A stretch of 64,000 nucleotides of DNA from Collimonas sp. OK307 (GTDB lineage: Bacteria > Pseudomonadota > Gammaproteobacteria > Burkholderiales > Burkholderiaceae_D), in the NCBI RefSeq assembly GCF_900113705.1, contig NZ_FOQI01000002.1, positions 186,001 to 250,000 on the forward strand. Direction: 5' to 3'. A model generated the notes under the pieces. That model was not told where the DNA came from, ran no database searches, and was given only the letters and a program-made list of their open reading frames with translations. This document shows positions 55,567 to 64,000 of this stretch, one piece after another (positions within the stretch are counted from its first letter, which is position 1; the number at the start of each line of letters is the position of its first letter). The translations under genes were made by a program, and so were the position numbers.

Positions 55567-57090
55567 TCAACCTCCTTGATTCAACGATAAAGGCAAGGGA
55601 AAACTAAGCGTGACCTTAAGACCTGGGGCCTGATCCTTGCTGTCGTCTGCCACGGAAAGCGTAATCTGCGCCTGATGCATCGAAGCGATATCACGCACGA
55701 TCGATAAGCCGAGACCGGCGCCGCCAGGGTTTTGCTGCTGCGCCGACGGCGCCCGATAGAAGGCAGAAAACACGCGCTCCCGATCTTCTTCCGGGATACC
55801 CATGCCGCTGTCTTCCACCTCCAGTATGGCACGCTGCGCCACGCTAGCCACGCCATCGCGGCGCAACCTCAAGACGATCTTACCGCCAACCGGCGTGTAG
55901 TGAATCGCATTGTCGAGCAAATTACTGATCAATTCGTGTAGCAGCAGCGCATTGCCGTTGACGATCAGCTGGTCGGTGGCGTCGAACGCCAGATCGATTT
56001 GCTTTTTGACCGCACTGCGCGCCTGCTCCAGTCCAACCTGGCGTGTAATGTCAGTCAGCGACACCGGTTCGACGCCACTCTCAGCCGCGCCGTGCTCAGC
56101 GCGCGCCAGCGTCAGCAGCCGATTTGCCAGATGGACGGTAGCGTCGGTGGTGCCGGCAATGCTGGCGACGATCTCACGCAGGTCTTGCCAGGCGCGGGGG
56201 TCGTCGGGATTGCGGTCGAATTCGCGCAGGGCCAGTTCGGCTTGCGTCTTGAGTACGGTGAGCGGCGTGCGCAGCTGATGCGAGGCGTCGGCGATGAAAC
56301 GACGTTGACCGGTAATCAGCGCTTGCAGCCGTCCCATATAGCCGTTCATGGCGACCACCAGCGGCCGCACTTCCCGGTGCACCTGGTTGACCTCGAAATC
56401 GGCCAGATCGGTGGTGGCGCGTGCTTCCACTGCCGCTTTCAACTGCATCAGCGGGCGCAATACGAAACGCACCGCAAACCACACCAGCAAAGCCGCCACC
56501 GTCACCAGCAAACCTTGGCGCCACATGGTGCTGAAGAGAATTTTACGGGTCAGGTCGCTGCGCGCATCCATGGTTTCACCAACCTGGATCAAGGCGATGC
56601 CGCGCATCGAATCGTCGTACACCGGTTGATACAGGGCGGCGATGCGGACTGGCTGGTTGTGATAACTGGCATGATAAAAGCGCACCAGCGCTGGATAGAT
56701 TTCCGAGCGCGGCACGTCCGGCGGCAACGCCGGCAAATCCTCATAGCCGGAAACAAATTCTCCGTTAGTGCCGGTGACCTTGTAATAGATACGTCCCAGG
56801 GTATCGGTTTCGAAGCTGTCCAGCGCCACATACGGCACATCGGCGACCACCTTGCCATCGACCACCGAGACCCGCTCGGCAAGAGCCCGGGTCGAGGCTA
56901 GCAGGGCGCGGTCATACGCCAGGTCGGCCACATCGAGCGCGTTGCGATAGACGGAAAAGGCATCCAGCGCCACCACCAGCAGCAAGGGAATCAGCAGCCA
57001 GCTCAATAGCTGGCTGCGCAAGCTGCCTAAGGATTTAGCCGGCTTGGATTTGTGGTCAGCGCCGGCAGGATGGGCTAACGGCGCCGTCAT
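55567..57090 (-). CDS. sensor histidine kinase, TctE-like
   Basis: 507 residues. One membrane helix near residue 35, a periplasmic sensor region, a second helix near 190, HAMP, then H-box ASHQLRTPLTVLKTQ, N-box HELISNLLDNAIHYT, and G-boxes EDSGMGIPEEDRE and GGAGLGLSIVRD. It overlaps the response regulator gene by 4 bases (ATGA). Close in build to TctE, which with TctD senses tricarboxylates; the divergent TctC-like gene supports this, but the ligand is inferred. Confidence 0.88.
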   Translation of the reverse strand: MTAPLAHPAGADHKSKPAKSLGSLRSQLLSWLLIPLLLVVALDAFSVYRNALDVADLAYDRALLASTRALAERVSVVDGKVVADVPYVALDSFETDTLGRIYYKVTGTNGEFVSGYEDLPALPPDVPRSEIYPALVRFYHASYHNQPVRIAALYQPVYDDSMRGIALIQVGETMDARSDLTRKILFSTMWRQGLLVTVAALLVWFAVRFVLRPLMQLKAAVEARATTDLADFEVNQVHREVRPLVVAMNGYMGRLQALITGQRRFIADASHQLRTPLTVLKTQAELALREFDRNPDDPRAWQDLREIVASIAGTTDATVHLANRLLTLARAEHGAAESGVEPVSLTDITRQVGLEQARSAVKKQIDLAFDATDQLIVNGNALLLHELISNLLDNAIHYTPVGGKIVLRLRRDGVASVAQRAILEVEDSGMGIPEEDRERVFSAFYRAPSAQQQNPGGAGLGLSIVRDIASMHQAQITLSVADDSKDQAPGLKVTLSFPLPLSLNQGG

Positions 57091-57770
57091 TTTTCCGCGA
57101 CAACTTCCAGCAGATAACCGAGGCCGCGCAAAGTGGTAATGGCGACTGCCTCGGTATCGGTGCGCTGCAGTTTCTTGCGCAACCGATGGATATAGATTTC
57201 AATCGCGTCGGGATTGGCGTCATCGACCAGCGAAAATACCTCGTCGAACAATTTTTCCTTGGATACTACGCGGCCGGTGCGGCTGATCAGCACCTCCAGC
57301 ACCGCATGCTCACGCGGGGTCAGCGCCAGTACCGCATTGCCATAGCTGAACATGCGCGATACCGTATCGAACTGCAGCGCGCCGCAATTGTAGATTGGCG
57401 CCTCGCCGCCTTGCGCACGGCGCAGCAACGCTTTAACGCGCGCCTCCAGCTCGACCAGCTCGAACGGTTTGGCCAGGTAATCGTCGGCACCCAGATTGAG
57501 GCCCTGCACCCGATCTTGCAAGCCGCCACGCGCGGTCAGGATCAGTACCGGTGTTTTGCTGCCGCGGGCGCGCAGACGCTTCAATACTTCCAGTCCGTCC
57601 ATTTTCGGCAAGCTCAGGTCCAGTATCACCAGGGCATATTGCTGGGTATGCAACAAGCTGTCGGCGTCGGCGCCGTTCATGGCGCACTCGACCGACCAAT
57701 GTGCATCCTGCAGCGCCTTGGTCAGCCAGCGCGATAACTCGACATGGTCTTCAATCAGTAAAATCCGCAT
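57087..57770 (-). CDS. OmpR-family response regulator, TctD-like
   Basis: 227 residues. Receiver domain with acidic pocket, phospho-Asp in LVILDLSLPKMDG and Lys in DDYLAKPF; winged-helix output with LTPREHAVLEVLISR and IEIYIHRLRKKL. First gene of the operon with the kinase and CsoR-type repressor. The target is likely the divergent binding protein gene 214 bp away. Confidence 0.9.
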   Translation of the reverse strand: MRILLIEDHVELSRWLTKALQDAHWSVECAMNGADADSLLHTQQYALVILDLSLPKMDGLEVLKRLRARGSKTPVLILTARGGLQDRVQGLNLGADDYLAKPFELVELEARVKALLRRAQGGEAPIYNCGALQFDTVSRMFSYGNAVLALTPREHAVLEVLISRTGRVVSKEKLFDEVFSLVDDANPDAIEIYIHRLRKKLQRTDTEAVAITTLRGLGYLLEVVAEK

Positions 57771-57984
57771 GGCTATTGGCGAGTAATGGGCGAGTAGTAG
57801 CTAAAATTCAAAAAACGGTCGCCAATACTCACACAGAAAACCGCGCTTGGCAAAACCTGAGTGAAAGGAAAATGAAAGACTGCGGCCGTTATGATGTAAA
57901 AAAATGAATAAAGCCCTGGTTTCGCATTTGCTCGCATACACACTAGTATTGCAGCTGAAACAACAACAGAATGGGTAGGAGACA

Positions 57985-58956
57985 ATGACTTCCGTTATCA
58001 ACTGGATTGGTGCACTCGGTGCATGTGTCACGCTAGGCGCTTACGCAGCGCCGGTGCAATGCATCGCCCCGGCAAAACCGGGTGGCGGCATGGCCGTGAC
58101 TTGCAAGCTGATCCAGAAAGGCCTGCAACTGCCGGCCGCAGGTGCAAAGCAGGATACTCCCGTCAAGATCAGTTACCTACCGGGTGGCATCGGTGCTGTG
58201 GCCTGGAATTCCATCGTCACGCAACGCCGTGCCGAAGCCGATACGCTGGTGGTGTTTTCCGGCGGCTCCCTGATGAACCTGGCGCAAGGCAAATATGGCG
58301 ATGCCGATGTCAGCAATGTTCGCTGGGTAGCGGCGGTCGGCGTCGATTACGGCATGATCGCGGTGCGCGCCGATTCACCGTATAAGACCTTGCACGAGTT
58401 GCTGGACGCGCTCAAGAAAAATCCGGGCAAGATCACCATCGGCGCTGCCGGCACCGTCGGCAGCCAGGACTGGCTGAAGATTTCCATGTTGGCCAAACAA
58501 GATCAGATCGATCCCAAGACGCTGCGCTTTGTCGCGCTGGAAGGCGGCGGCGAGGCATTTACGGCTTTGCATGCCGGCCACGTGCAAGTGGTTTCGGGCG
58601 ATGCCTCAGAGGCCACCTTGCATTCCCTGGATGGCGAGATCCGCGTGCTGGTGGTGTTATCCGACAAGCGCCTGCCTGGCGCGCTGGCCCATGTGCCGAC
58701 GGCGCGCGAGCAAGGCTTGCCGGTCAGCTGGCCGATCATACGCGGCGTCTACGTAGGTCCGCAGGTCAGCGATGCCGACTACAAACGTTGGGTCGGCACT
58801 TTCGACAAAATGATGGCGACTCCCGAATTCGACCGCCTGCGCGCCAGCAATGGCTTGTATCCATTCGCGATGAGCGGCGACAAGCTCACTGCATATATCA
58901 GGAAAACCGTTGATGACTATCACCAGCAATCGATCCAGCTTGGCTTGATCAGATAA
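57985..58956 (+). CDS. Bug/TctC-type tricarboxylate binding protein
   Basis: 323 residues. The signal ends at GAYA|APVQC. Bug motifs are IAPAKPGGGM, YLPGGIGAVAWN, GKITIGAAGTVGSQDW and the C-terminal RLRASNGLYPF. AGGAG precedes the ATG. Family members bind citrate and other carboxylates for TctAB-type carriers. Here the TctA/B membrane parts are not present downstream; an ABC importer follows instead. Confidence 0.88.
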   Translation: MTSVINWIGALGACVTLGAYAAPVQCIAPAKPGGGMAVTCKLIQKGLQLPAAGAKQDTPVKISYLPGGIGAVAWNSIVTQRRAEADTLVVFSGGSLMNLAQGKYGDADVSNVRWVAAVGVDYGMIAVRADSPYKTLHELLDALKKNPGKITIGAAGTVGSQDWLKISMLAKQDQIDPKTLRFVALEGGGEAFTALHAGHVQVVSGDASEATLHSLDGEIRVLVVLSDKRLPGALAHVPTAREQGLPVSWPIIRGVYVGPQVSDADYKRWVGTFDKMMATPEFDRLRASNGLYPFAMSGDKLTAYIRKTVDDYHQQSIQLGLIR

Positions 58957-59107
58957 ATCCGGCTTCGACCTGCAGATCTTGCAGGTCCGGCAAAACCCCG
59001 TAAGCAATGCCAGATGGCAGCCATCACGTGGCTGGCTTCTGCTCGCCTGCGCCTTTTGAATGACTTACCTCGTTCGCAGTACCCATATCTACCAGGAGAT
59101 TACACCC

Positions 59108-60208
59108 ATGCTGATCAAAAAACCTCTGGCAAGCGCGCTAGCCGTTCTGTCCCTGAGCTTGACGCTGAATGCTTCGGCGCAGACGCCGGCAGGCTACCCG
59201 GCCGACTATGCAAAAATTGTCGACGGCGCCAGGAAAGAAGGCAAGCTGGTGATTTACAGCGCCACCGATTCCAAGGCGGCAGAACCTTTGATCAAGGATT
59301 TCAGCGCGCTTTATCCAGGCGTTAAAGTTGAATTCAACGACATGAATTCGACTGAGGTATACAACCGTTTCATCTCGGAAGCAGCTGCCGGCGGCGCTAC
59401 TGCCGACGTGTTGTGGTCATCGGCGATGGATTTGCAATTCAAGCTGGTCAGCGAAGGTTATGGCGCGGTGTACAAATCGCAGGAAGCCGCCGCAATTCCT
59501 GCCTGGGCCAATTACAAGGATAGCGCTTACGGCACAACTTTCGAGCCGCTGGCAATCGTCTATAACAAACGGCTGGTCAGCGCTGACGAAGTGCCGTCAA
59601 CCCATGCCGAACTGACCAAACTGTTGACCACCAAGGCCGACAAGTTCCGCAACAAGGTCACCACTTACGATATCGAAAAATCCGGCGTCGGCTTTTCCTT
59701 CATTACCGAAGATGCGCAAATCAATCCGCAATTCTGGGATCTGGCAAAAGCCTTCGGCGATGTCAGCGTCAGAGTGCAATCGTCGACTGGCACCATGCTG
59801 GAAAGAATTTCATCCGGCGAGAACCTGATCGGCTACAACGTGATCGGTTCTTACGCCCAGGCCCGTGCTGCAAAAGACCCATCGATCGGCGTCACTTTCA
59901 CCAAGGATTACAACCTGGTGCTGTCGCGCGTGGCGTTCATCAACAAATCTGCAAAGAACATGAACGCAGCCAAGCTGTGGATCGACTATCTGCTGTCCAA
60001 GCGTGGCCAGACCATCATTTCGAACGAATCCCAGTTGTATTCATTGCGTTCGGATGTCAGCGGCCATGCAACGCTGGCGAGCCTGACTACCCAACTCGGC
60101 ACTGCCCTCAAGCCAATCGCGATCACACCAGACCTGCTGCACTACCTGGACCAGACCAAGCGCCTGGCATTCCTGAAGCAATGGAAAGCCGCTGCAGGGA
60201 AAAAATAA
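59108..60208 (+). CDS. Fe(3+)-type ABC transporter binding protein
   Basis: 366 residues from ATG 59108 (AGGAG upstream), signal ending ASA|QTPAG. A family-1 solute binding protein: LVIYSATDSKAAEPLIKDF, MNSTEVYNRFISEA, ADVLWSSAMDLQ, LAIVYNKRLV, WIDYLLSKRGQ. Such proteins bind ferric ion, ferric chelates, sugar phosphates or phosphonates. Next to a TctDE pair and TctC-like gene, a ferric carboxylate is a reasonable guess, no more. Confidence 0.85.
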   Translation: MLIKKPLASALAVLSLSLTLNASAQTPAGYPADYAKIVDGARKEGKLVIYSATDSKAAEPLIKDFSALYPGVKVEFNDMNSTEVYNRFISEAAAGGATADVLWSSAMDLQFKLVSEGYGAVYKSQEAAAIPAWANYKDSAYGTTFEPLAIVYNKRLVSADEVPSTHAELTKLLTTKADKFRNKVTTYDIEKSGVGFSFITEDAQINPQFWDLAKAFGDVSVRVQSSTGTMLERISSGENLIGYNVIGSYAQARAAKDPSIGVTFTKDYNLVLSRVAFINKSAKNMNAAKLWIDYLLSKRGQTIISNESQLYSLRSDVSGHATLASLTTQLGTALKPIAITPDLLHYLDQTKRLAFLKQWKAAAGKK

Positions 60209-60216
60209 ATAAACAA

Positions 60217-60244
60217 CGTCATCCCCGCGTAAGTGGGGATGACG
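60217..60244. repeat. GTCATCCCCGC inverted repeat, copy 2
   Basis: CGTCATCCCCGC and GTGGGGATGACG pair with one G-T wobble around a 4-base loop, 9 bp after the binding protein stop and before the permease gene. It matches copy 1 at 18766. It may protect the upstream mRNA so that binding protein is made in excess. Confidence 0.75.
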
Positions 60245-60280
60245 GCTTTTCAAGATCCCGGTTTTCTGCAAGGTACAACT

Positions 60281-62086
60281 ATGTCATCCATTTCTCCTCC
60301 CCACCCGCTGGCCAGCCGTTCCCGGCTGGCGCGCCTTAACTGGCCGCGCGGACTGGTGGTTACGCTGGCGGCGATAGCCATTTTTCTGCCGCTGGTACTG
60401 ATTTTCTATCAAAGTTTCTTATCCGCGCCGTTTTTCGCGCCGGTCAAAACCCTGAGCCTGGAGCCATATCGCTTCATTTTCGACGACCCGGATTTCCGCC
60501 AGGCTTTCATTAACGGTTTGTTGCTGGCTACCGGCCTTGCATTTATCGCGGTGCCGCTGGGCGGCATGCTGGCGTTCCTGATGGTGCGCACCGATCTGCC
60601 CGGCCGCAACTGGATTGCGCCGATGCTGCTGGTGCCGATTTTCGTATCGCCGATGGTGATCGCCTTCGGTTACGTTGTCTCGATGGGCCCGGTCGGCTTC
60701 TATACGGTGTGGGTGCAAGACCTGCTGCGGATGATCGGCATCGAAGCGACGCCGTGGAATGTGTATGCCTTCCCCAGTATTATCATCATCGCCGGCCTGA
60801 CTCATGTCCCGCACGTTTATCTGTACGCCTCGGCTGCGCTGAAGAGCCTGGGCGCCGACGTTGAAGAAGCTGCTCGCGTGGCCGGCGCTTCGCCGTTGCA
60901 AGTAGCGCTGAATGTCTCGCTGCCAATGATCATGCCGGCGCTGGCCTATGCCGGCGTGCTGGTGTTTTTCCTGGGTTTCGAAGTGTTCGGACTGGTGCTG
61001 GTGCTGGGCGATCCTGAAGGCCATCTGGTGCTGCCGACTTACCTGTATAAGCTGACCAACAAACTCGGTACTCCTTCCTATCATTTGATGGCTGCGGTTG
61101 CGGTGTGTCTGGTGGCGGTGACCTTGCCGCTGGTGATGATCCAGCGCTGGCTGCTGCGTTCGGCCAACAAGTATGTGTCGATCAAGGGCAAGGGCGCACG
61201 TCAGAAAGCGCTGCCGCTGGGTAAATGGAAATGGCTGGCGTTCAGCCTGATCGCCGCCTGGCTGATTTTCACGATCGTGATTCCATTATCCGGCATCGCC
61301 TTGCGTGCGCTTGTGTCGCATTGGGGTTACGGCGTATCGCTGATGGATACCTTGACCTTGCAGCACTTCCGCGACATCTGGGACCAGCCGGCGCTGGTGC
61401 GCGGCATCGTCAATACCATCATGATCGGTGTCATCGGCGGTGCGATTGCGGTGGCCTGCTATTGCTGTATCGCGCTCGCCATGCATCGCAAATCGGATGG
61501 CATTACGCGCTTCCTCGATTACAGCGTGCTGATTCCGCGCGCTGTGCCGGGCTTGCTCGCTGGTCTGTCGTTCCTGTGGGTGTTCCTGTTCGTACCATCC
61601 TTCCTCGACAGCATGTTGAAGGGTTACGACAACGTGGTGGCGCAATGGCTGGTGGAGAATTTCATTCCGCAATTGCGTGAACTGCGTTCCACCATTTTCT
61701 CGGTATGGCTGGCGTACTCGGTGGTGTGGCTGGCGTATGGTTTGCGCCTGATAACCACGGCGTTGCTGCAGGTCGGTCCGGAACTGGAAGAGGCGGCGCG
61801 CGCGGTTGGCGCTCGCCGTTCGCAGGTGACGCGGGATGTCACGTTGCCGCTGGTGCGCTACGGCGTACTCGGCGCGTGGCTGATGGTGTTCCTGATTTTC
61901 GAACGCGAATATTCGACTGGCGTTTATCTGCTATCGCCCGGCACCGAAGTCATCGGCGCCCTGATCGTTTCGCTGTGGGCCTCGGGCTCGGTCGATCTGG
62001 TTGCCACTCTCTCCTTTATCAACATCACGCTGGTGGCCATCGGCCTTGGCATTGCACTGCGCTTTGGCGTGAAGTTGCACGACTAG
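60281..62086 (+). CDS. Fe(3+)-type ABC transporter permease, two-domain
   Basis: 601 residues, about 12 helices, two fused permease domains. EAA loops are EEAARVAGASPLQVALNVSL and EEAARAVGARRSQVTRDVTL. AAGG precedes ATG 60281; an upstream in-frame ATG at 60233 falls in the hairpin repeat. Same plan as FbpB/AfuB. Works with the flanking binding protein and ATPase. Confidence 0.9.
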   Translation: MSSISPPHPLASRSRLARLNWPRGLVVTLAAIAIFLPLVLIFYQSFLSAPFFAPVKTLSLEPYRFIFDDPDFRQAFINGLLLATGLAFIAVPLGGMLAFLMVRTDLPGRNWIAPMLLVPIFVSPMVIAFGYVVSMGPVGFYTVWVQDLLRMIGIEATPWNVYAFPSIIIIAGLTHVPHVYLYASAALKSLGADVEEAARVAGASPLQVALNVSLPMIMPALAYAGVLVFFLGFEVFGLVLVLGDPEGHLVLPTYLYKLTNKLGTPSYHLMAAVAVCLVAVTLPLVMIQRWLLRSANKYVSIKGKGARQKALPLGKWKWLAFSLIAAWLIFTIVIPLSGIALRALVSHWGYGVSLMDTLTLQHFRDIWDQPALVRGIVNTIMIGVIGGAIAVACYCCIALAMHRKSDGITRFLDYSVLIPRAVPGLLAGLSFLWVFLFVPSFLDSMLKGYDNVVAQWLVENFIPQLRELRSTIFSVWLAYSVVWLAYGLRLITTALLQVGPELEEAARAVGARRSQVTRDVTLPLVRYGVLGAWLMVFLIFEREYSTGVYLLSPGTEVIGALIVSLWASGSVDLVATLSFINITLVAIGLGIALRFGVKLHD

Positions 62087-62138
62087 ATTGCACAAATCAG
62101 TTGCACGACTATGTTGCAACACTAATCAGGAAATCATC

Positions 62139-63230
62139 ATGAGTGAATTAAGCGTCAATAACTTGCATCTCGACTACGGCAGCGGCGCTAGCGCCAATCC
62201 GATTCTCAAAGGTGTGTCGATGGAATTGCAGCGCGGTGAAGTGGTTGCGCTGCTGGGGCCTTCCGGCAGCGGCAAAACCACCTTGCTGCGCGCGGTAGCC
62301 GGCCTGGAATCACCTAAGTCAGGCAACATCCAGATCGGCGAACGCACCATGTTTGACGGCCATCGCAAGCTGGAAATTCCAGCGGAAGAACGTAATCTGG
62401 GCCTGGTGTTCCAGTCCTACGCGCTGTGGCCGCACAAGACCGTATTCGACAACGTCGCCTATGGTTTGAAGCTGCGCAAAATGAACGGCAGCGACATTGC
62501 CGAGCGCGTCAAAACGGTATTGAACCAGCTCGGCCTCGGCCATCTGGGCGACCGTTTCCCGCATCAATTATCCGGCGGCCAGCAGCAGCGCGTCGCCATT
62601 GCCCGCGCGCTGGTGTACAACCCGCCGGTCATCCTGCTGGACGAACCGCTATCCAACCTGGATGCCAAGCTGCGCGAAGAAGCGCGCGCCTTTCTGCGTG
62701 AGCTGATCGTGCGGCTAGGTTTGTCAGCGTTGATGGTGACGCACGACCAGGCCGAGGCGATGGCGATTTCGGATCGCATCCTGTTGCTCAACAACGGCAA
62801 GATCGAACAGCAGGGCACACCGCAACGTATGTATGAAACGCCGGATACGTTGTTCACGGCGGAGTTCATGGGCAGTAACAACCGCCTGCGGGCCAAGGTG
62901 CTGCAACGCGACGGCGAACAAGCCTTGCTGCAGGTCGAAGGCGGCAATGTGAAGGCGACACTACGTGGCCAGGCCATCAACAACGACGGCAAGGATGCGG
63001 TCGCGATTATCCGCGTCGAGCAAGTCAACATCTCAGACACACCTGTGGATAACGCCATCAAGCTGCCGCTGTCGACCTGCATGTACCTGGGCGATCGCTG
63101 GGAATGCGTGTTCCGCAATATCGACGCAAGCGGCGCCGACAGCACTGTCTTGCGCGCCTATGCACGGCAAAGGCTGGCGCCGGGCGAGTACTGGCTGCAA
63201 TTGCCGCAAGTCTCGCTGTGGGCCTTCTAG
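62139..63230 (+). CDS. Fe(3+)-type ABC transporter ATPase
   Basis: 363 residues from ATG 62139 (AGGAA upstream). Walker A GPSGSGKTTLLRAVAG, signature QLSGGQQQRVAIARAL, Walker B VILLDEPLSNLD, switch His in VTHDQAEAM, then a TOBE domain to the C-terminus. Completes a full importer with the two preceding genes. Confidence 0.92.
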   Translation: MSELSVNNLHLDYGSGASANPILKGVSMELQRGEVVALLGPSGSGKTTLLRAVAGLESPKSGNIQIGERTMFDGHRKLEIPAEERNLGLVFQSYALWPHKTVFDNVAYGLKLRKMNGSDIAERVKTVLNQLGLGHLGDRFPHQLSGGQQQRVAIARALVYNPPVILLDEPLSNLDAKLREEARAFLRELIVRLGLSALMVTHDQAEAMAISDRILLLNNGKIEQQGTPQRMYETPDTLFTAEFMGSNNRLRAKVLQRDGEQALLQVEGGNVKATLRGQAINNDGKDAVAIIRVEQVNISDTPVDNAIKLPLSTCMYLGDRWECVFRNIDASGADSTVLRAYARQRLAPGEYWLQLPQVSLWAF

Positions 63231-63387
63231 CCAGAGATGTATAGATATAGAGATATAGAAACAGGAAAGGGGGAGTTATAAAAGGGGAGCTCTATCGATA
63301 TCCGACAACAGCCTTTGTGCAGCTTGACCATCACCGCACAATCAACAACAAAATCGCAGTAGAAAAATATTACACAACGGAGGAACA

Positions 63388-64000
63388 ATGAAAAGAAAAC
63401 ACCTGGCGACAGCAATCCTCGCCGCGCTCGGCCTGCTGGCATCCGGCGCTTATGCCCAATCCAGCGTCACTGTTTACGGTCTCGTCGATACCGGCGTCGA
63501 GTATGTGAATAACGCCAATGCCAACAAGGATGGCGTGGTCCGCTTGAGTTCCGGCGCCATGAATACCTCGCGTATCGGCTTCCGCGGCACCGAAGATCTT
63601 GGCGGCGGGTTGAAGGCGGTATTCCAATTGGAAAACGGCTTCAAGACCGATACCGGCGAATTCGACAGCGCCGGCCTGCTGTTCGGCCGTCAAGCCAATG
63701 TGGGCCTGGAAGGCAGCTTCGGACGCATCGTTGCCGGCCGTTCCTACTCCACCACCTATGACTTCATCTTGCCGTTCGACCCTATGGGTTATTCCGGCCA
63801 GTATTCATGGGTGACTTCGGCCGGCGCTACCGGCGGCCGCAAGGATGGCATGCTGACCAACCTGCCGAACATGCTCAAGTACACAGGGAAATTCGGCAGC
63901 TTCAAGCTGGGCGCAACCTATGGCTTCGGTGAAGTCGCAGGCAGCACCGGCGACACAGCAAAATACGCGCTGGGCGCCGGTTACGAAAACGGCCCGTTCC
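63388..64000 (+). CDS. trimeric porin, Burkholderia type, partial
   Basis: ATG 63388 with CGGAGGAACA before it. Signal MKRKHLATAILAALGLLASG ending AYAQ, then SSVTVYGLVDTGVEYVNN, SRIGFRGTEDLGGGLKAVFQ, GLFGRQANVGLEG-like strands: the outer membrane 16-strand porin family (OmpC-like, Gram-neg_porins). The frame is open to the window end, about 204 codons of ~370 expected. Preceded by the importer genes; regulation not visible. Confidence 0.92.
   Translation, partial: MKRKHLATAILAALGLLASGAYAQSSVTVYGLVDTGVEYVNNANANKDGVVRLSSGAMNTSRIGFRGTEDLGGGLKAVFQLENGFKTDTGEFDSAGLLFGRQANVGLEGSFGRIVAGRSYSTTYDFILPFDPMGYSGQYSWVTSAGATGGRKDGMLTNLPNMLKYTGKFGSFKLGATYGFGEVAGSTGDTAKYALGAGYENGPF

Overview
The window is chromosomal DNA of a Gram-negative betaproteobacterium. 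The gene families (Bug/TctC binding protein, Burkholderia-type porin, TctDE, GmhA, NAD-type isocitrate dehydrogenase) and the layout around dnaA point to Burkholderiales, probably Oxalobacteraceae. A Collimonas-like genus is my guess, not something the sequence proves. The replication-origin region lies in the middle: dnaA-dnaN-gyrB run leftwards and rpmH-rnpA-yidD-yidC-mnmE run rightwards, with DnaA boxes in both gaps beside dnaA. Most genes on each side point away from it.

Left part (1-26.3 kb), mainly metabolic. A FAD-linked oxidase (cut by the window edge), an MFS carrier and a class V glyoxylate-type aminotransferase are read leftwards. They are divergent from a FadR-type GntR regulator, and two copies of one palindrome mark its likely operators. 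A type I sulfatase lipoprotein, its formylglycine-generating enzyme and a MetQ-like binding protein form an operon. Then come gmhA with a 46-residue lipoprotein, an SDR, two alpha/beta hydrolases, a beta-propeller, a creatininase-like protein, a Sel1 lipoprotein and cpdB, then ahpC-ahpF and an isocitrate dehydrogenase on the plus strand, and finally a DUF1326-DUF2182 pair and a lone ABC ATPase.

Accessory block 1 (26.4-32.6 kb) is AT-richer and full of defence or addiction genes. It holds wreckage of a RelE/HigA-type module, an intact Xre-RES module, a SymE-like toxin, an IS66 scrap, a C-protein-like HTH regulator preceded by three repeats, a NERD nuclease-helicase, and an SRA-like/HNH endonuclease. 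HTH, NERD-helicase and HNH nuclease on the same strand are the best candidate here for an unrecognised immune system.

Core block (32.8-43.6 kb): gyrB, dnaN, dnaA, rpmH, rnpA, yidD, yidC and mnmE, with clear terminators.

Accessory block 2 (43.7-47.4 kb): an EpsG-like polysaccharide polymerase, a diverged fragment of the mnmE 3' part, a truncated PhyH dioxygenase and a glycosyltransferase. Two full copies and one broken copy of a terminator-bearing repeat lie around them, and the two full copies flank a dodecin gene.

Right part (47.4-64 kb): an AI-2E-type permease between two paralogous small membrane proteins; type IV pilus genes (pilA, then pilV-pilX-pilY1-pilE without pilW); a TctD/TctE-like two-component pair with a CsoR/FrmR-type repressor, divergent from a TctC-like binding protein; a complete Fe(3+)-type ABC importer; and the start of a trimeric porin.
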